From Mangrovibacter yixingensis (GTDB lineage: Bacteria > Pseudomonadota > Gammaproteobacteria > Enterobacterales > Enterobacteriaceae): a stretch of DNA of 64,000 bases. Positions 42,538-51,707 of the stretch are shown here, piece after piece. Numbering within the stretch: position 1 is the stretch's first letter; every line of letters starts with the position of its first letter. The position numbers and the translations under genes were made by a program. The stretch is from positions 62,001 to 126,000 of the forward strand of contig NZ_JAIVKM010000005.1 of NCBI RefSeq assembly GCF_020523985.1, written 5' to 3'. The notes below the pieces were generated by a model. That model was not told the DNA's origin. It saw only the letters and a list, made by a program, of their open reading frames with translations, and did no database searches.

Positions 42538-45047
42538 TCTTCGTCCTCTTTACTCAGGATAAGTTCCATACTCCCGGCCACATTAAAATTTTGCATAGGG
42601 GCATTGCCATTTACGGATGTTTTTCCAACACTACTTCCCATATCACTACTAACTGTTGCCTTGCGATTCACTACTGCGTCGCCCGTTCCTTCCCACACCA
42701 ATAAGGGCTGTAATTTAAAATTGCCTTGTTGATACTGGTTAAACATTTGGCTGGCACTTTGCCCACTGAATTTTTGCCAGACGGCTCCACGCTCGATAAT
42801 TTTATCCGGCGCGGAACATTCCACCGTTCCATCTGCAATACGGATATACCCGCCACCACTGGTCAGAATAATTTCCTGTTTCGCGCTGATGATTATTTTC
42901 CCTTCGCTGCTGCTCACCCGCACATCCTTCAGTGCATCCAGCGTCATTTCATCGCCCTGTGCCTGAATTTCCACTTTGCCTTTACTGGAAAATAATTTTA
43001 TTCCCAGCTTTTGGGCATACAGGCTGATTCGCTCACCGGCAGCCACTGTCATTTTTTTGAGAATACTAAAATCAGTACTGCCGCCACTGACTGCCGTGAT
43101 ATTTTCTCCGGCAGATAATTGCAATGTTTTTGGCGTTACCTGTGCTATCCCGTCTGGTGCAGACAATAACAACGCTGCATTTTTAAGCTCTGCCAGCGTC
43201 TCGTTCAGTAACTGTTTTTGTGTTTGTAAATCTGCCAGTTCTGCTCTTGCTGCCTGCGCTGCACTGTTTAATGACTCCACCAGGTCCTGCGCTTTTTGTA
43301 GCTGGCTCAGCGCTGCGGACATCTCCAGCATCATTCCACTGGCCGATGGCTGCTTATCTGCCGTAATAAACACCCCGGCGCCGCCACGGATGGCAACATG
43401 CCGGTCGGTACGCAACTCCGCCCCTTCGCCACGCAGTTTTCTTTTAGCATTCACATTGTGGCCCAGGTTCAGCTGGGTCTTGCCGCCGTATTCAGTACTG
43501 AGTTTGACGTGTTCTGCCCCGCGCTTGTCTTCCATGCGCAGCTTATTCCGCCCAGCAGTTCTCACCACATTGCGGGTGCTGTTCAGTTCTGTAACCGGGT
43601 CAATATGGCGGGAATCATGCAGGGCGTGAGCGATGTACGGGCGGTCCGGGTCGCCTTCATGGAAGGCTATTGCCACTTCGGTGCCCTGAACCAGCGGGAA
43701 ATGGAAACCATATTTGTGCCCGCCATAAGGTTTGGCCAGGCGCACCGGCATACTTTCCATACCTTTGCGTTTGTCGTCGCGGTCGGCATCAAACTTTACC
43801 CGGTACAGGCCCGAGGCATCCTGCCAGGCGTAGATATCGTCTGGTTTGGCGCTGGTCACCCGCGCCATCAGAGTGCCACTGACAACCGGGCGTGGCCTGG
43901 CCGCCGGGCGCCAGCAGCGGTTTTCAAAAAAAGGCATGGCCGACCATGCCACCTGCAGGGCATTCTGGCGGCTGGCAGTGTAAACTGCGCGGGTAATCAC
44001 CACGCCGTTTTCTGTTTCCCTGGGCAGTGTGGGTGGAATGGCCGCCTCAGTGATAACCAGAACTTGCGCCGGGCCGAGACTGTGGTCGGTGCTGCTGCCC
44101 GTTACCCGGGTCTGGTCCGATAAAAAGCGTTCGTGCTCCAGGCGCGCCCAGAAGTGGCCGGTTTCAGGCTCCGGGTTAATGTTATCTCCGCGCGCCTGGT
44201 GCCGTGGCCGGTGGTGGTAGACATCCCCCCAGGTGACACCCTCGCCATCACCCCGGGTCATGTCGGCGGGCTCAGAGAGCAATACCCGTTGTGCTTCACG
44301 GTGGTTGTAGTCACCAGCGGTGACCGAGCGCACCGCCACATTCTGCGTAACCTGGACATCCCATACCGAGTCAGCGCCGTTATCGTTAGCGCCGGACGGG
44401 CTGTTTAATGGCAGTTTTTTCCCGAATGACCAGGCGCTCTGCCTGTCGGCAAAGTGCACCACTTCGGTTTGTGTTTCCGGGTGCAGGCTGAAGAAATAAA
44501 AAATCCCCAGTTCAGCCAGCAGGCGCTCAATAAACGCCAGGTCATTTTCCTGGTACTGGTTAATCTGTTCACGTTTTGGGTAGTCGTGGCTGAGGATAAA
44601 CTCATACTCCCAGCCATTCAGGTTGTGCTCCCGCAGGACTTCAGCCACCACTTCCGGCACCGATTTATTGACGAAAAAGCGGTGAGTACGGAACTGGTTA
44701 GCCAGCAGTGCGATAAAGGGCTCCAGTACAATGCTGTACTTCGCTTCATCTGCAGAGCCGCCGGTACGGGTGAAATGCGTGATAACCCCGTGTACCACTT
44801 TACGGTCCGCCAGGGAAAGCAGGTTGCCTGCGCCCATCGTAAGCGTTGCGGGTTTGGCCAGAAGCTGGCTGGCATCAATGTTTTTGTTTGTACTGGTAAA
44901 CCTGATGGTGTAGCGGTAAAGCGCACTCATCGCCTCTTCGCCACGGAAATCTTCCACATCAATGTCGGCGCTGCAGGAAGGAATCGCGAGGCGGTAGCGG
45001 TTCAGGGTGTTGCGGGTGAAGGTGTTGCGCATCCCTGTCAGATTCAT
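42534..45047 (-). CDS. vgrG: Type VI secretion spike protein VgrG
   Basis: VgrG trimers form the spike that punctures target cells. The 837 residues have a gp27-like base (about 1-370), a gp5-like OB fold with PLVQGTEVAIAFHEGDPDRPYI, and a DUF2345 beta-helix needle (about 490-700). A C-terminal tail past residue 750 is likely the dock for the lipase. The ATG at 45047 after AAAGGGAG gives NLTGMRNTFTRNTLNRYRLAIP; the frame start at 45131 has no ribosome site. It lies 216 bp after the OmpA-domain gene. Confidence 0.95.
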   Translation of the reverse strand: MNLTGMRNTFTRNTLNRYRLAIPSCSADIDVEDFRGEEAMSALYRYTIRFTSTNKNIDASQLLAKPATLTMGAGNLLSLADRKVVHGVITHFTRTGGSADEAKYSIVLEPFIALLANQFRTHRFFVNKSVPEVVAEVLREHNLNGWEYEFILSHDYPKREQINQYQENDLAFIERLLAELGIFYFFSLHPETQTEVVHFADRQSAWSFGKKLPLNSPSGANDNGADSVWDVQVTQNVAVRSVTAGDYNHREAQRVLLSEPADMTRGDGEGVTWGDVYHHRPRHQARGDNINPEPETGHFWARLEHERFLSDQTRVTGSSTDHSLGPAQVLVITEAAIPPTLPRETENGVVITRAVYTASRQNALQVAWSAMPFFENRCWRPAARPRPVVSGTLMARVTSAKPDDIYAWQDASGLYRVKFDADRDDKRKGMESMPVRLAKPYGGHKYGFHFPLVQGTEVAIAFHEGDPDRPYIAHALHDSRHIDPVTELNSTRNVVRTAGRNKLRMEDKRGAEHVKLSTEYGGKTQLNLGHNVNAKRKLRGEGAELRTDRHVAIRGGAGVFITADKQPSASGMMLEMSAALSQLQKAQDLVESLNSAAQAARAELADLQTQKQLLNETLAELKNAALLLSAPDGIAQVTPKTLQLSAGENITAVSGGSTDFSILKKMTVAAGERISLYAQKLGIKLFSSKGKVEIQAQGDEMTLDALKDVRVSSSEGKIIISAKQEIILTSGGGYIRIADGTVECSAPDKIIERGAVWQKFSGQSASQMFNQYQQGNFKLQPLLVWEGTGDAVVNRKATVSSDMGSSVGKTSVNGNAPMQNFNVAGSMELILSKEDEE

Positions 45048-45263
45048 GGTGTTAACTCCCTTTATATCAGTAAGGCGGCTCTTGATGCGGGCCGCTACCC
45101 AGCCGCCGGGTAAGTAACATGGCGCGGGCATCTGTACGTTTCATTTACGTGGCGGGCCTGCAGGCACGCTACCGCCCGTTGCTTTCCCCTTCACTGGGAG
45201 CCAAAGCACATCAGGCGTGGTTTCCGGTTTATGTGCCGCACATGGCAGCTGTTGGGTAGTACG
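45048..45263 (-). other. Gap between the OmpA-domain gene and vgrG
   Basis: This 216-bp stretch has no supported gene. In related enterobacterial T6SS loci hcp and clpV lie here. No coding remnant of either was recognised in any frame. Confidence 0.45.
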
Positions 45264-46958
45264 TTATGCAGCCGTATTTGTGTTTGAACCCGGAACCTGG
45301 CAGGCGTTAGCCCCGGGTAACAGCGTGATTTCAACCCGGCGGTTGCGTGCCCGCCCTTCCGGTGTGGCGTTCGGTGCTACAGGGCGGCTTTCACCATAGC
45401 CCTGCACGGCAAAGCAGCTTTCCGGCACCCCGCCGGTATCGCGCATCCAGTCACGTACTGCTTCGGCACGCTTGAGCGAGAGCAACTGGTTATGCGCCGG
45501 ATTGCCGGTGTTATCTGTGTGCCCGGCAATAACAACCAACCCGCCAGGTCTTTCCCGGATAGCAACCAGCGCACTCTCCAGCACAGAAGAGGAGCCAGGC
45601 TTGAGTGTGTATTTCCCGGAATCGAACAGCGACAGGCTGTCCAGGTTGAGGGTCTCTGGAACCGGAATAGTGGTTGTGGCAACAGGGAGAGGTAATGGCG
45701 GTGGAGCCTGGCTGATAAGCGCCGCTTCCAGTAGCGGTAACAGGCGCTCGCCTTGATAAAGACCCAGGCTATAACGCTGTGGCACACCCAGGCGTTGCCA
45801 GGTGCCCAGCTGAGTAGCATCGGCCTGCAGGCGTTGCTGTGTGTGTAACCTGGGTTCACCCCATTCACCAGAAGTGCGTTGGTACAGCGCGAGGTGGTCC
45901 CCAATGTTACGGATAAGCTGCTGGTTGTTCACCCAGGATGCCAGCATCGCCAGGGCAAGAAAAGCGCCGCCCAGGAACCCGGCATAACGCCAGAAAACCC
46001 ACTGCGGCTTAATACCGGAACCGTGTGGTAACTCAGGTAAAAATAAGTCTGGTAAAGGTAATGAAGCTTCCGTTGCGGTGGCATCCGGTGGCAGTGCGGT
46101 GTATGAAGCGATGTGTTGCTGCCACAAATTACCCTGCTCACCTTTCACTGGTGCCAGGCAAACACCTTGCTGGCAGAATTCCAGTGCGGGTAAATCCCCG
46201 GCTGGCACCGACAATACCGGCTGGATAGTACGTTCGTGCCAGGCCAGCAGGCTGCCCAGCCACAGCGCCATGCTCACGCATGGCAGGCGTGAACGGCCGT
46301 GTGCATCATTCACCCACTGAGATAACGGCAGGTTCACCTGGCCGGGCTGGTGCACCTGCATTTCCGGATGGCGGCTGAGGGCTGAAAACCAGACTGGCTC
46401 TGCCCCCGTACCAGCCACTGGCGGCGATACCCAGGTTACGCCCCATAAAGGAAGTGCACAGCCCAGAGTTAAATGGCACTGCCCCACAGCGCGCTGCCAC
46501 CCGCGCAGGCGGTGGGTGAAATCACCTTCGCATACATGCTGTTCTGGAAACGTTGCCAGCAAAATAGAGAGTTGTGGTACCAGTGCAGGGCGGTACTGAT
46601 TGAGGAGTTGTACCAACAATGGTAATTGTGGCGCATCCTCCACACGCAAATACCAGCCGTGGCAGGTTTCACGCTGCCAGGAATCAGGGGCGAACAAGGC
46701 CGTATTATCGCCACAAACCAGAATGACAGCGCCCTGGTAGTCTTCCGGCGGTAAGTGTTCCTGCCTGGTGCCCTGAACCCTGGTTGCCAGTAGCCGGTGT
46801 TTTCCTGCCTGGCGCCAGACCATGGTGCCACACACCAGTACAACCAACAGGCTGAACACAGATTTGCTGGCTACGGCAAGCGGCCAAAAACCCAGAATAA
46901 GCCACAATGCAAACACGGCACCCAGTGCGGTTAACAGCCGCGGGTAAAAATCACGCAT
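45264..46958 (-). CDS. T6SS-associated OmpA-domain protein
   Basis: A 564-residue inner-membrane protein. Two N-terminal membrane segments (about 10-45), a cytoplasmic-type middle region, a third segment (about 332-352) and a C-terminal OmpA-like peptidoglycan-binding domain (about 440-555, VIAGHTDNTGNPAHNQLLSL, YGESRPV, NRRVEITL). Because TssL here is short and lacks such a domain, this protein probably supplies the cell-wall anchor. It lies 3 bp after tssL. Residues after the domain are Asn/Thr rich. Confidence 0.9.
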   Translation of the reverse strand: MRDFYPRLLTALGAVFALWLILGFWPLAVASKSVFSLLVVLVCGTMVWRQAGKHRLLATRVQGTRQEHLPPEDYQGAVILVCGDNTALFAPDSWQRETCHGWYLRVEDAPQLPLLVQLLNQYRPALVPQLSILLATFPEQHVCEGDFTHRLRGWQRAVGQCHLTLGCALPLWGVTWVSPPVAGTGAEPVWFSALSRHPEMQVHQPGQVNLPLSQWVNDAHGRSRLPCVSMALWLGSLLAWHERTIQPVLSVPAGDLPALEFCQQGVCLAPVKGEQGNLWQQHIASYTALPPDATATEASLPLPDLFLPELPHGSGIKPQWVFWRYAGFLGGAFLALAMLASWVNNQQLIRNIGDHLALYQRTSGEWGEPRLHTQQRLQADATQLGTWQRLGVPQRYSLGLYQGERLLPLLEAALISQAPPPLPLPVATTTIPVPETLNLDSLSLFDSGKYTLKPGSSSVLESALVAIRERPGGLVVIAGHTDNTGNPAHNQLLSLKRAEAVRDWMRDTGGVPESCFAVQGYGESRPVAPNATPEGRARNRRVEITLLPGANACQVPGSNTNTAA

Positions 46959-46961
46959 CGT

Positions 46962-47615
46962 TTACCCCGGCAGGATTATCTGGTTAACCAGTTCAGTAAG
47001 AGAAGAGGAAAGCACAAACCACAGTGCAGCCAGCATCCCGGCCCCGGCTATCCAGAACAGTCCGTAGCCCCGCCTGCCGCTGTGCCGTTGAGAAGGCATG
47101 ACCACAATGGGTGCATCCTGAGCCTGGGTGAAACCAGGAACCTGTTCGCCAAGTGCTTTGACCACATCCTCACGCTGTTCATCATCCTGGGAGCGATATT
47201 GCCCAACAAACCCAAGCTGTAAGGTGCGATACAGGCAGGTAAGCACTGCGGTATCTGGCTCGGGATCATGGCGTTTTTCACGAATAAGCGCCCACACAGC
47301 CTCACCCGCATTTAGTGAGCCAAAGAAATGCGCTTGTAACGGGTCGCGGTACCAGGCCTGGTAGCCGTCATCGGTTGTTCCCCTGTTCATTACGCTCTCA
47401 TCAAGCAATGCGCACAGGGCATAGACCATATGGTCACGCCGGGCATCACTGTAACCCGCTTCAGTAAGCGCAGTTCGCGCCTCTTCTACCACCTGGCAGG
47501 CCCGGCGATAGAGACCTTTGCCATCATGCACCACCAGCCCGCTGCGTAGTTGGCTTGCCATCAGCCAGCCCGGGTAGAAGATGCGCTCAATTTGCTGTTG
47601 TTCTTTTCTGTTCAT
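46962..47615 (-). CDS. tssL: Type VI secretion protein TssL (DotU family)
   Basis: TssL is the cytoplasmic-facing part of the envelope complex. The 217 residues carry the DotU segments YALCALLDESVMN and HFFGSLNAGEAVWALI and end in a single membrane anchor (about 185-208, LFWIAGAGMLAALWFVLSS). Short form with no peptidoglycan-binding extension. Overlaps tssK by 4 bp. Confidence 0.95.
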   Translation of the reverse strand: MNRKEQQQIERIFYPGWLMASQLRSGLVVHDGKGLYRRACQVVEEARTALTEAGYSDARRDHMVYALCALLDESVMNRGTTDDGYQAWYRDPLQAHFFGSLNAGEAVWALIREKRHDPEPDTAVLTCLYRTLQLGFVGQYRSQDDEQREDVVKALGEQVPGFTQAQDAPIVVMPSQRHSGRRGYGLFWIAGAGMLAALWFVLSSSLTELVNQIILPG

Positions 47616-48949
47616 GTGCGCAGTACCGCATAAAGTTCAAGTTGCACGTCTCCCAGCGAAGCCGAGGTGTAAAAAGAGCAGTTGCCGGTTACCAGCATTT
47701 CTCTTGCGGCATCCGAGTGCAGGTCCAGCGAGAAATACTGATTTTCCAGGCGTAGTGGAATAGCAGCGGGCACATGGGAAAGTGGAGTAATGACGATGCC
47801 GCTCAGCGCCACGTTCACCACATCAGACACATCGCCAAAACTGCCTGCCTTGCACAGTTGTGGGAATTTCACCTGCAATTCATGATTGGGCAGAGAAGCA
47901 CGCACCGAGAGGTAAAAATCGGCACCTTCACGCAGGCGGGCATCGTGCAGGGAGCCTTTCCAAATTTGGTCGGCATGCTCAAGTTGAATACTGACAACCC
48001 GCGATGGCAGGCTGGCTTCGAGCAATTTGTCGAGCAGTGCCAGCAACGGGGGAAACACCTGTTCAGGCGCATTATGCTGGTATGCGGGAATATCTGCGGC
48101 ATCATGTGCCAGTGAGAAGGTGAGCAGGCTGCCTGCAAGGCGTACCAGTTCGCGGTAAAACAACTCCGGATGATGCGATGGCGCTTGTAGTAATGCGGTT
48201 AATACAGGTTCGGCACTATTCAGAGCGTTGAGTAGCCAGAATAGGGAGACATCCGCCACCGCAAAATCAGCCATACGTGCATTGCTCTCACGGCGCATCG
48301 CCATCAGACGGCGGCGGCGAGCCTGCAAACGCACCAGTAATTCATTCAGCGCTGAAACCAGGCCGGGGCTTGCGGCAACAGAAAGCAATGGTGGGATAAA
48401 TGCGCTATCACGGCACCACTGCCCCTGAGCATTACGCACCAGACGGGCAACCGGGCAAGTGAGGTATGCGGTATTTTCCTGGCCAGACAACCGCAGCGTG
48501 ATGGCATGGCGCAATACGGCCAGTTCTGTGCGCTCATGGCCTGCCAGGTCCTGAACCACAACCCGCTCTGCTTTCCAGCGCTGCGGTCGCTCATTGCCCT
48601 GCCCGGCTGCCAGATTACCGCCACTGGCACTTAATAACGGTAACGCGGCCACAACCTCAATGGCTTCACTACCGGTTACCGAAGGCACCTCGCAGACTGG
48701 CGGCAAATTATCTGCAAGCCCAGAGTCCACAAGTGTTCCATCCTGAAACCGTACCACCAGGCGTGTCATATTCAGGCGCGATAACTCCAGCGCAGAGTCA
48801 TCAAACTCAGCGGCCACTACACCCCATGGGTGCGAAACCCCCATTCGAGCCAGCGAATCAACCAGATACTCTTGCCAGTTAGCCTGCTGTTGAAACTGCT
48901 GTGGTGCCAGTACGGCCCCGTCTTCCCAAAGCGGGCGATAAATCTTCAT
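47612..48949 (-). CDS. tssK: Type VI secretion baseplate protein TssK
   Basis: TssK trimers link the baseplate to the TssLM envelope complex. The 445 residues show the family (ImpJ/VasE) opening RPLWEDGAVLAPQQFQQQANW and the C-terminal QYFSLD segment. Ribosome site GGAGAACAGGG. It is the first gene of the operon in this window; tssB and tssC, which often precede tssK, are absent. Confidence 0.95.
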   Translation of the reverse strand: MKIYRPLWEDGAVLAPQQFQQQANWQEYLVDSLARMGVSHPWGVVAAEFDDSALELSRLNMTRLVVRFQDGTLVDSGLADNLPPVCEVPSVTGSEAIEVVAALPLLSASGGNLAAGQGNERPQRWKAERVVVQDLAGHERTELAVLRHAITLRLSGQENTAYLTCPVARLVRNAQGQWCRDSAFIPPLLSVAASPGLVSALNELLVRLQARRRRLMAMRRESNARMADFAVADVSLFWLLNALNSAEPVLTALLQAPSHHPELFYRELVRLAGSLLTFSLAHDAADIPAYQHNAPEQVFPPLLALLDKLLEASLPSRVVSIQLEHADQIWKGSLHDARLREGADFYLSVRASLPNHELQVKFPQLCKAGSFGDVSDVVNVALSGIVITPLSHVPAAIPLRLENQYFSLDLHSDAAREMLVTGNCSFYTSASLGDVQLELYAVLRT

Positions 48950-49486
48950 CCCTGTTCTCCTTCACCTTACTGTCACGCCTGATGTCTGTTGACCAGGCGG
49001 GGCTGGAAGCTGTGTATAGCTTTCACACAGCGGCAGTGATAATAGAGCAACATTATATTTTTGATCAAATATTTAGATCTTTATATTGTAAATAAGGAAT
49101 TTCTTAGGATATAAATCCTAAAAATAATTCAGGGAATTAAAAATGACGGCCAAATAAAAACCAGGCATGACCCAATACCCTGCCTTAAAAAATGCACATC
49201 AGGGTTGTGAAGGGAAAGAGTGAAGGAATAAGGGAGTGTAAAAGCCAGCGCTGAGAGGCCGGGCTGTTCAGGTGGAATATTGCCCTCGAAAACGTTAAGC
49301 GTATTTGCCCGCAGGTTGATTTATGTGGCAATGACGGGACTCGAAACAAGCACAAACCCACCACCGGTGACATACCTGTAGGGAAAGCGCGATTTGTCCG
49401 GGCTTACATATGTGAGGTTAAGAGAGATTGGCGCTATACCACACCAGCACTTCACACGGCTGGTGTGGTATACAATTTAATGACAG
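48950..49486 (-). promoter_or_regulatory. Region upstream of tssK, likely T6SS promoter
   Basis: This 537-bp gap has no supported gene. About 49030-49140 is very AT-rich with short inverted repeats (TAGGAT-ATAA-ATCCTA at about 49106), typical of an H-NS-silenced promoter; this is inferred. No tssB or tssC remnant was recognised. The far end holds the hairpin at 49435-49472. Confidence 0.45.
49435..49472. repeat. Perfect 14-bp inverted repeat after yfeX
   Basis: TATACCACACCAGC (49435-49448) pairs exactly with GCTGGTGTGGTATA (49459-49472) around a 10-base loop. It begins 15 bp past the yfeX stop and has no T-run on either strand. It may stop or protect the yfeX message. Confidence 0.7.
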
Positions 49487-50386
49487 TTACAGGTTAACCA
49501 GGCGTTCACGCGAAGGTGCGAAATAATAGCCCCCGGTGACCGGTCGGGTAAAACGCAGCATTGCATCGCGTTTTCCATCTGCTTCGCCAAACATACTCAA
49601 TAGCTGTGCTTCAATGTTATGTAGCCGTGCGCAGTAAGCGCAAAAGTAGAGGCCATGCGTGCCGCTGGCAGTACCATAAGGCAGGCTCTGGCGCACAATT
49701 TTCATGCTTTTGCCATTTTCTTTCAAATCAACACGGGTCAGATGCGATGTAACCGGGCGCTCATCCGGGTCAATTTCTTCATTCGCGACCTTGGTACGCC
49801 CGAATACCATTTCCTGCTCAGAAACGGCCATACGGTTCAGTTGTTCCAGGTTATGTTCCCAGCGTTGTACCAGTACATAACTGCCACCCGCATCAATGCC
49901 GTCATTGATAACAGCGACCTCACGGCGAAGTGCATCACCTTCCGGGTTCTCTGTGCCATCAACAAAACCACTCAGGTCACGGTCTTCAACCCACCGGAAA
50001 CCATGTGTTTCTTCGACAAAATTAACCACAGAGCTAAACAGAGACACAACTGTTTGTGCCACAGTAAAGTTCACGTCATGGCGCAATGACATAATATGAA
50101 TCATTACATCGTACTGAGTTGCCGGGGCCAGGCCTTTGCCTAAAGGGGTAAAGTTTTTCAGCTCTTCTGCACCCTTGCCGCCACTTAATTCACGCCAGGT
50201 ATCATGCCCAAACGCAACAACCGCACCTAAATGCGCATCCGGGAACTGCGCTTGCAGCTCACTCAGTTTTTCGCTAAAGCGCTTGCTTGCTTCACGTAAT
50301 GCGCCAACTTCTCCCTGAACCCGGCCCTCCAGCCAGATTGCGGCCCGACAATGTTCAGGCAAAATACCACTTTGTGCCTCAGACAT
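49487..50386 (-). CDS. yfeX: Dye-decolorizing heme peroxidase YfeX
   Basis: A cytoplasmic DyP-type heme peroxidase; in E. coli it oxidises porphyrinogens and model dyes. The 299 residues equal E. coli YfeX. The distal heme motif GFVDGTENP, the proximal His region TSHLTRVD and the [19 protein letters not shown] segment are present. The ATG at 50386 with site AGGAGGCG was chosen over 50425. Divergence from E. coli lies outside the gene: the T6SS now flanks it. Confidence 0.97.
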   Translation of the reverse strand: MSEAQSGILPEHCRAAIWLEGRVQGEVGALREASKRFSEKLSELQAQFPDAHLGAVVAFGHDTWRELSGGKGAEELKNFTPLGKGLAPATQYDVMIHIMSLRHDVNFTVAQTVVSLFSSVVNFVEETHGFRWVEDRDLSGFVDGTENPEGDALRREVAVINDGIDAGGSYVLVQRWEHNLEQLNRMAVSEQEMVFGRTKVANEEIDPDERPVTSHLTRVDLKENGKSMKIVRQSLPYGTASGTHGLYFCAYCARLHNIEAQLLSMFGEADGKRDAMLRFTRPVTGGYYFAPSRERLVNL

Positions 50387-50485
50387 AACGCCTCCTGAAT
50401 AAAATTGTGCCGCCTGATGCGGCACTTTTGGGCATGATTATATTCTTTTTTGAATAACACTCTTTGCGGCTGCGCAAGTCAGGGT

Positions 50486-51061
50486 TCAACGCACCCAAAC
50501 AATTTGCGCAACGGTCCAGTTTTTGAGTGTTTCATCCGGTGGGATAAGCCCTTCCGGCCCTTGCCACTCACCACTAAAGACATAATGGATATGCTGGCTG
50601 CCGGGAGCCGTGCAATCTACATTACCGCGTTCATCTCCAGTTCCGGCCAGGCAATGCCCCTGTGCTTTATCAAAAATATCACTAAAAGGCGCGCCAATTT
50701 GCACACCAGCATTGCTGCTAACTTCCGGGTCGGTAACCACAATGCGCGCCAGGGATCCTTTGTCACCACTAATGACTAACATCACCTTGTTATCTTTGAG
50801 CGCTTCAAAGTAGCGAACCACTTCACCACTTTGCATTTTCATCCCTTCACGCAAGTGGTAGCCGCTGCCAATCGCAGCACTGATGCCTTCGCGGGTTAAC
50901 GGTGTGCGGGTGGTCAGAGTACCAAGCCCTTGCTCAGTTACTGATAAATCACTGCCAAACCAGTTCCAGGGGGCAAGAGAAGACCACTGAAAGGAGGAGA
51001 AAGAAGCGCAACCACTTAACAACAGCGGTATGGCACAAATCAGAATGCGTCGTGTATTCAT
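50486..51061 (-). CDS. yfeY: RpoE-regulated lipoprotein YfeY
   Basis: A 191-residue lipoprotein, the same length as E. coli YfeY, which belongs to the sigma-E envelope-stress regulon. A signal peptide with lipobox LSGC (Cys about residue 18) precedes the family segments APWNWFGSDL and HYVFSGEWQGPEGLIPPDETLKNW. Function unknown. A sigma-E promoter was not located. Confidence 0.94.
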   Translation of the reverse strand: MNTRRILICAIPLLLSGCASFSSFQWSSLAPWNWFGSDLSVTEQGLGTLTTRTPLTREGISAAIGSGYHLREGMKMQSGEVVRYFEALKDNKVMLVISGDKGSLARIVVTDPEVSSNAGVQIGAPFSDIFDKAQGHCLAGTGDERGNVDCTAPGSQHIHYVFSGEWQGPEGLIPPDETLKNWTVAQIVWVR

Positions 51062-51104
51062 CTACAGGGTTCCTTATCCTGATTGTATTGCTGCACTGGT
51101 GGCT

Positions 51105-51560
51105 TTACTCCATGGGGGCGTAAAAGCACTGCCGTAAGCGAGGATTCGTCACCCACCAGAAAAGCGCAACAACGTCAGCAACACAAAACAGTAACGACAC
51201 CGGCGAACTGGCATCGTCCTGAAAAAAATGGAATGCTGTCTGGCATATGATAACCACTTGAACCACCAGCAAAATCCAGTACGAACAGTGCCAAAGCCTT
51301 AGAAAATGCTGGCGCCAGGCACACAAGAAAAACCCCGCAAGCGCTGGCAGGCCGGTTAGCAAACCGCCCCAGAATGCCTGATGTTCGGGGTAAAAAACCG
51401 TAAGTAAGGTATCACCTTGCTGACGGGAGGCGCCAGCCATAATAAACAATACCCAAGTTCGAGCCTGTAGCAGTAACACAGCCCAAAATAGAACAGGTAA
51501 GCGTAAACGCCCTGTTGAGTCGTAATCATCGGGCGTAACCCGGGTATATTTATTTTTCAT
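51105..51560 (-). CDS. yfeZ: DUF2919 membrane protein YfeZ
   Basis: A 151-residue inner-membrane protein with about four hydrophobic segments, equal in length to E. coli YfeZ. The family opening DDYDSTGRLRLPVLFW and the ASRQQGDTLLTVFYPEHQAFW segment are seen. Function unknown. The ATG at 51560 was preferred to a TTG at 51569. It lies 43 bp before yfeY. Confidence 0.92.
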   Translation of the reverse strand: MKNKYTRVTPDDYDSTGRLRLPVLFWAVLLLQARTWVLFIMAGASRQQGDTLLTVFYPEHQAFWGGLLTGLPALAGFFLCAWRQHFLRLWHCSYWILLVVQVVIICQTAFHFFQDDASSPVSLLFCVADVVALFWWVTNPRLRQCFYAPME

Positions 51561-51707
51561 CGTACTCAACTTGGGGCCGAAGGGATAAATAAGCGCCGAA
51601 GTCGCCGGGCTTTACCCTTAATAAAACAAAGGATAAAAAGAGCAATTCACCTGCTAACAGATGTAAGAAAGCGCCACGAAATATAACAATATTTAACGCA
51701 GGCCTGC

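Noticed and set aside
43398-44123. 241-residue open frame on the plus strand inside vgrG
   Set aside because: It is antisense to a well-supported VgrG reading frame and has no recognisable domains or ribosome site.
42534-45047. VgrG as an evolved toxin-bearing VgrG
   Set aside because: The tail past the DUF2345 region is only about 90 residues without a recognisable enzymatic domain; the adjacent lipase is the likelier cargo.
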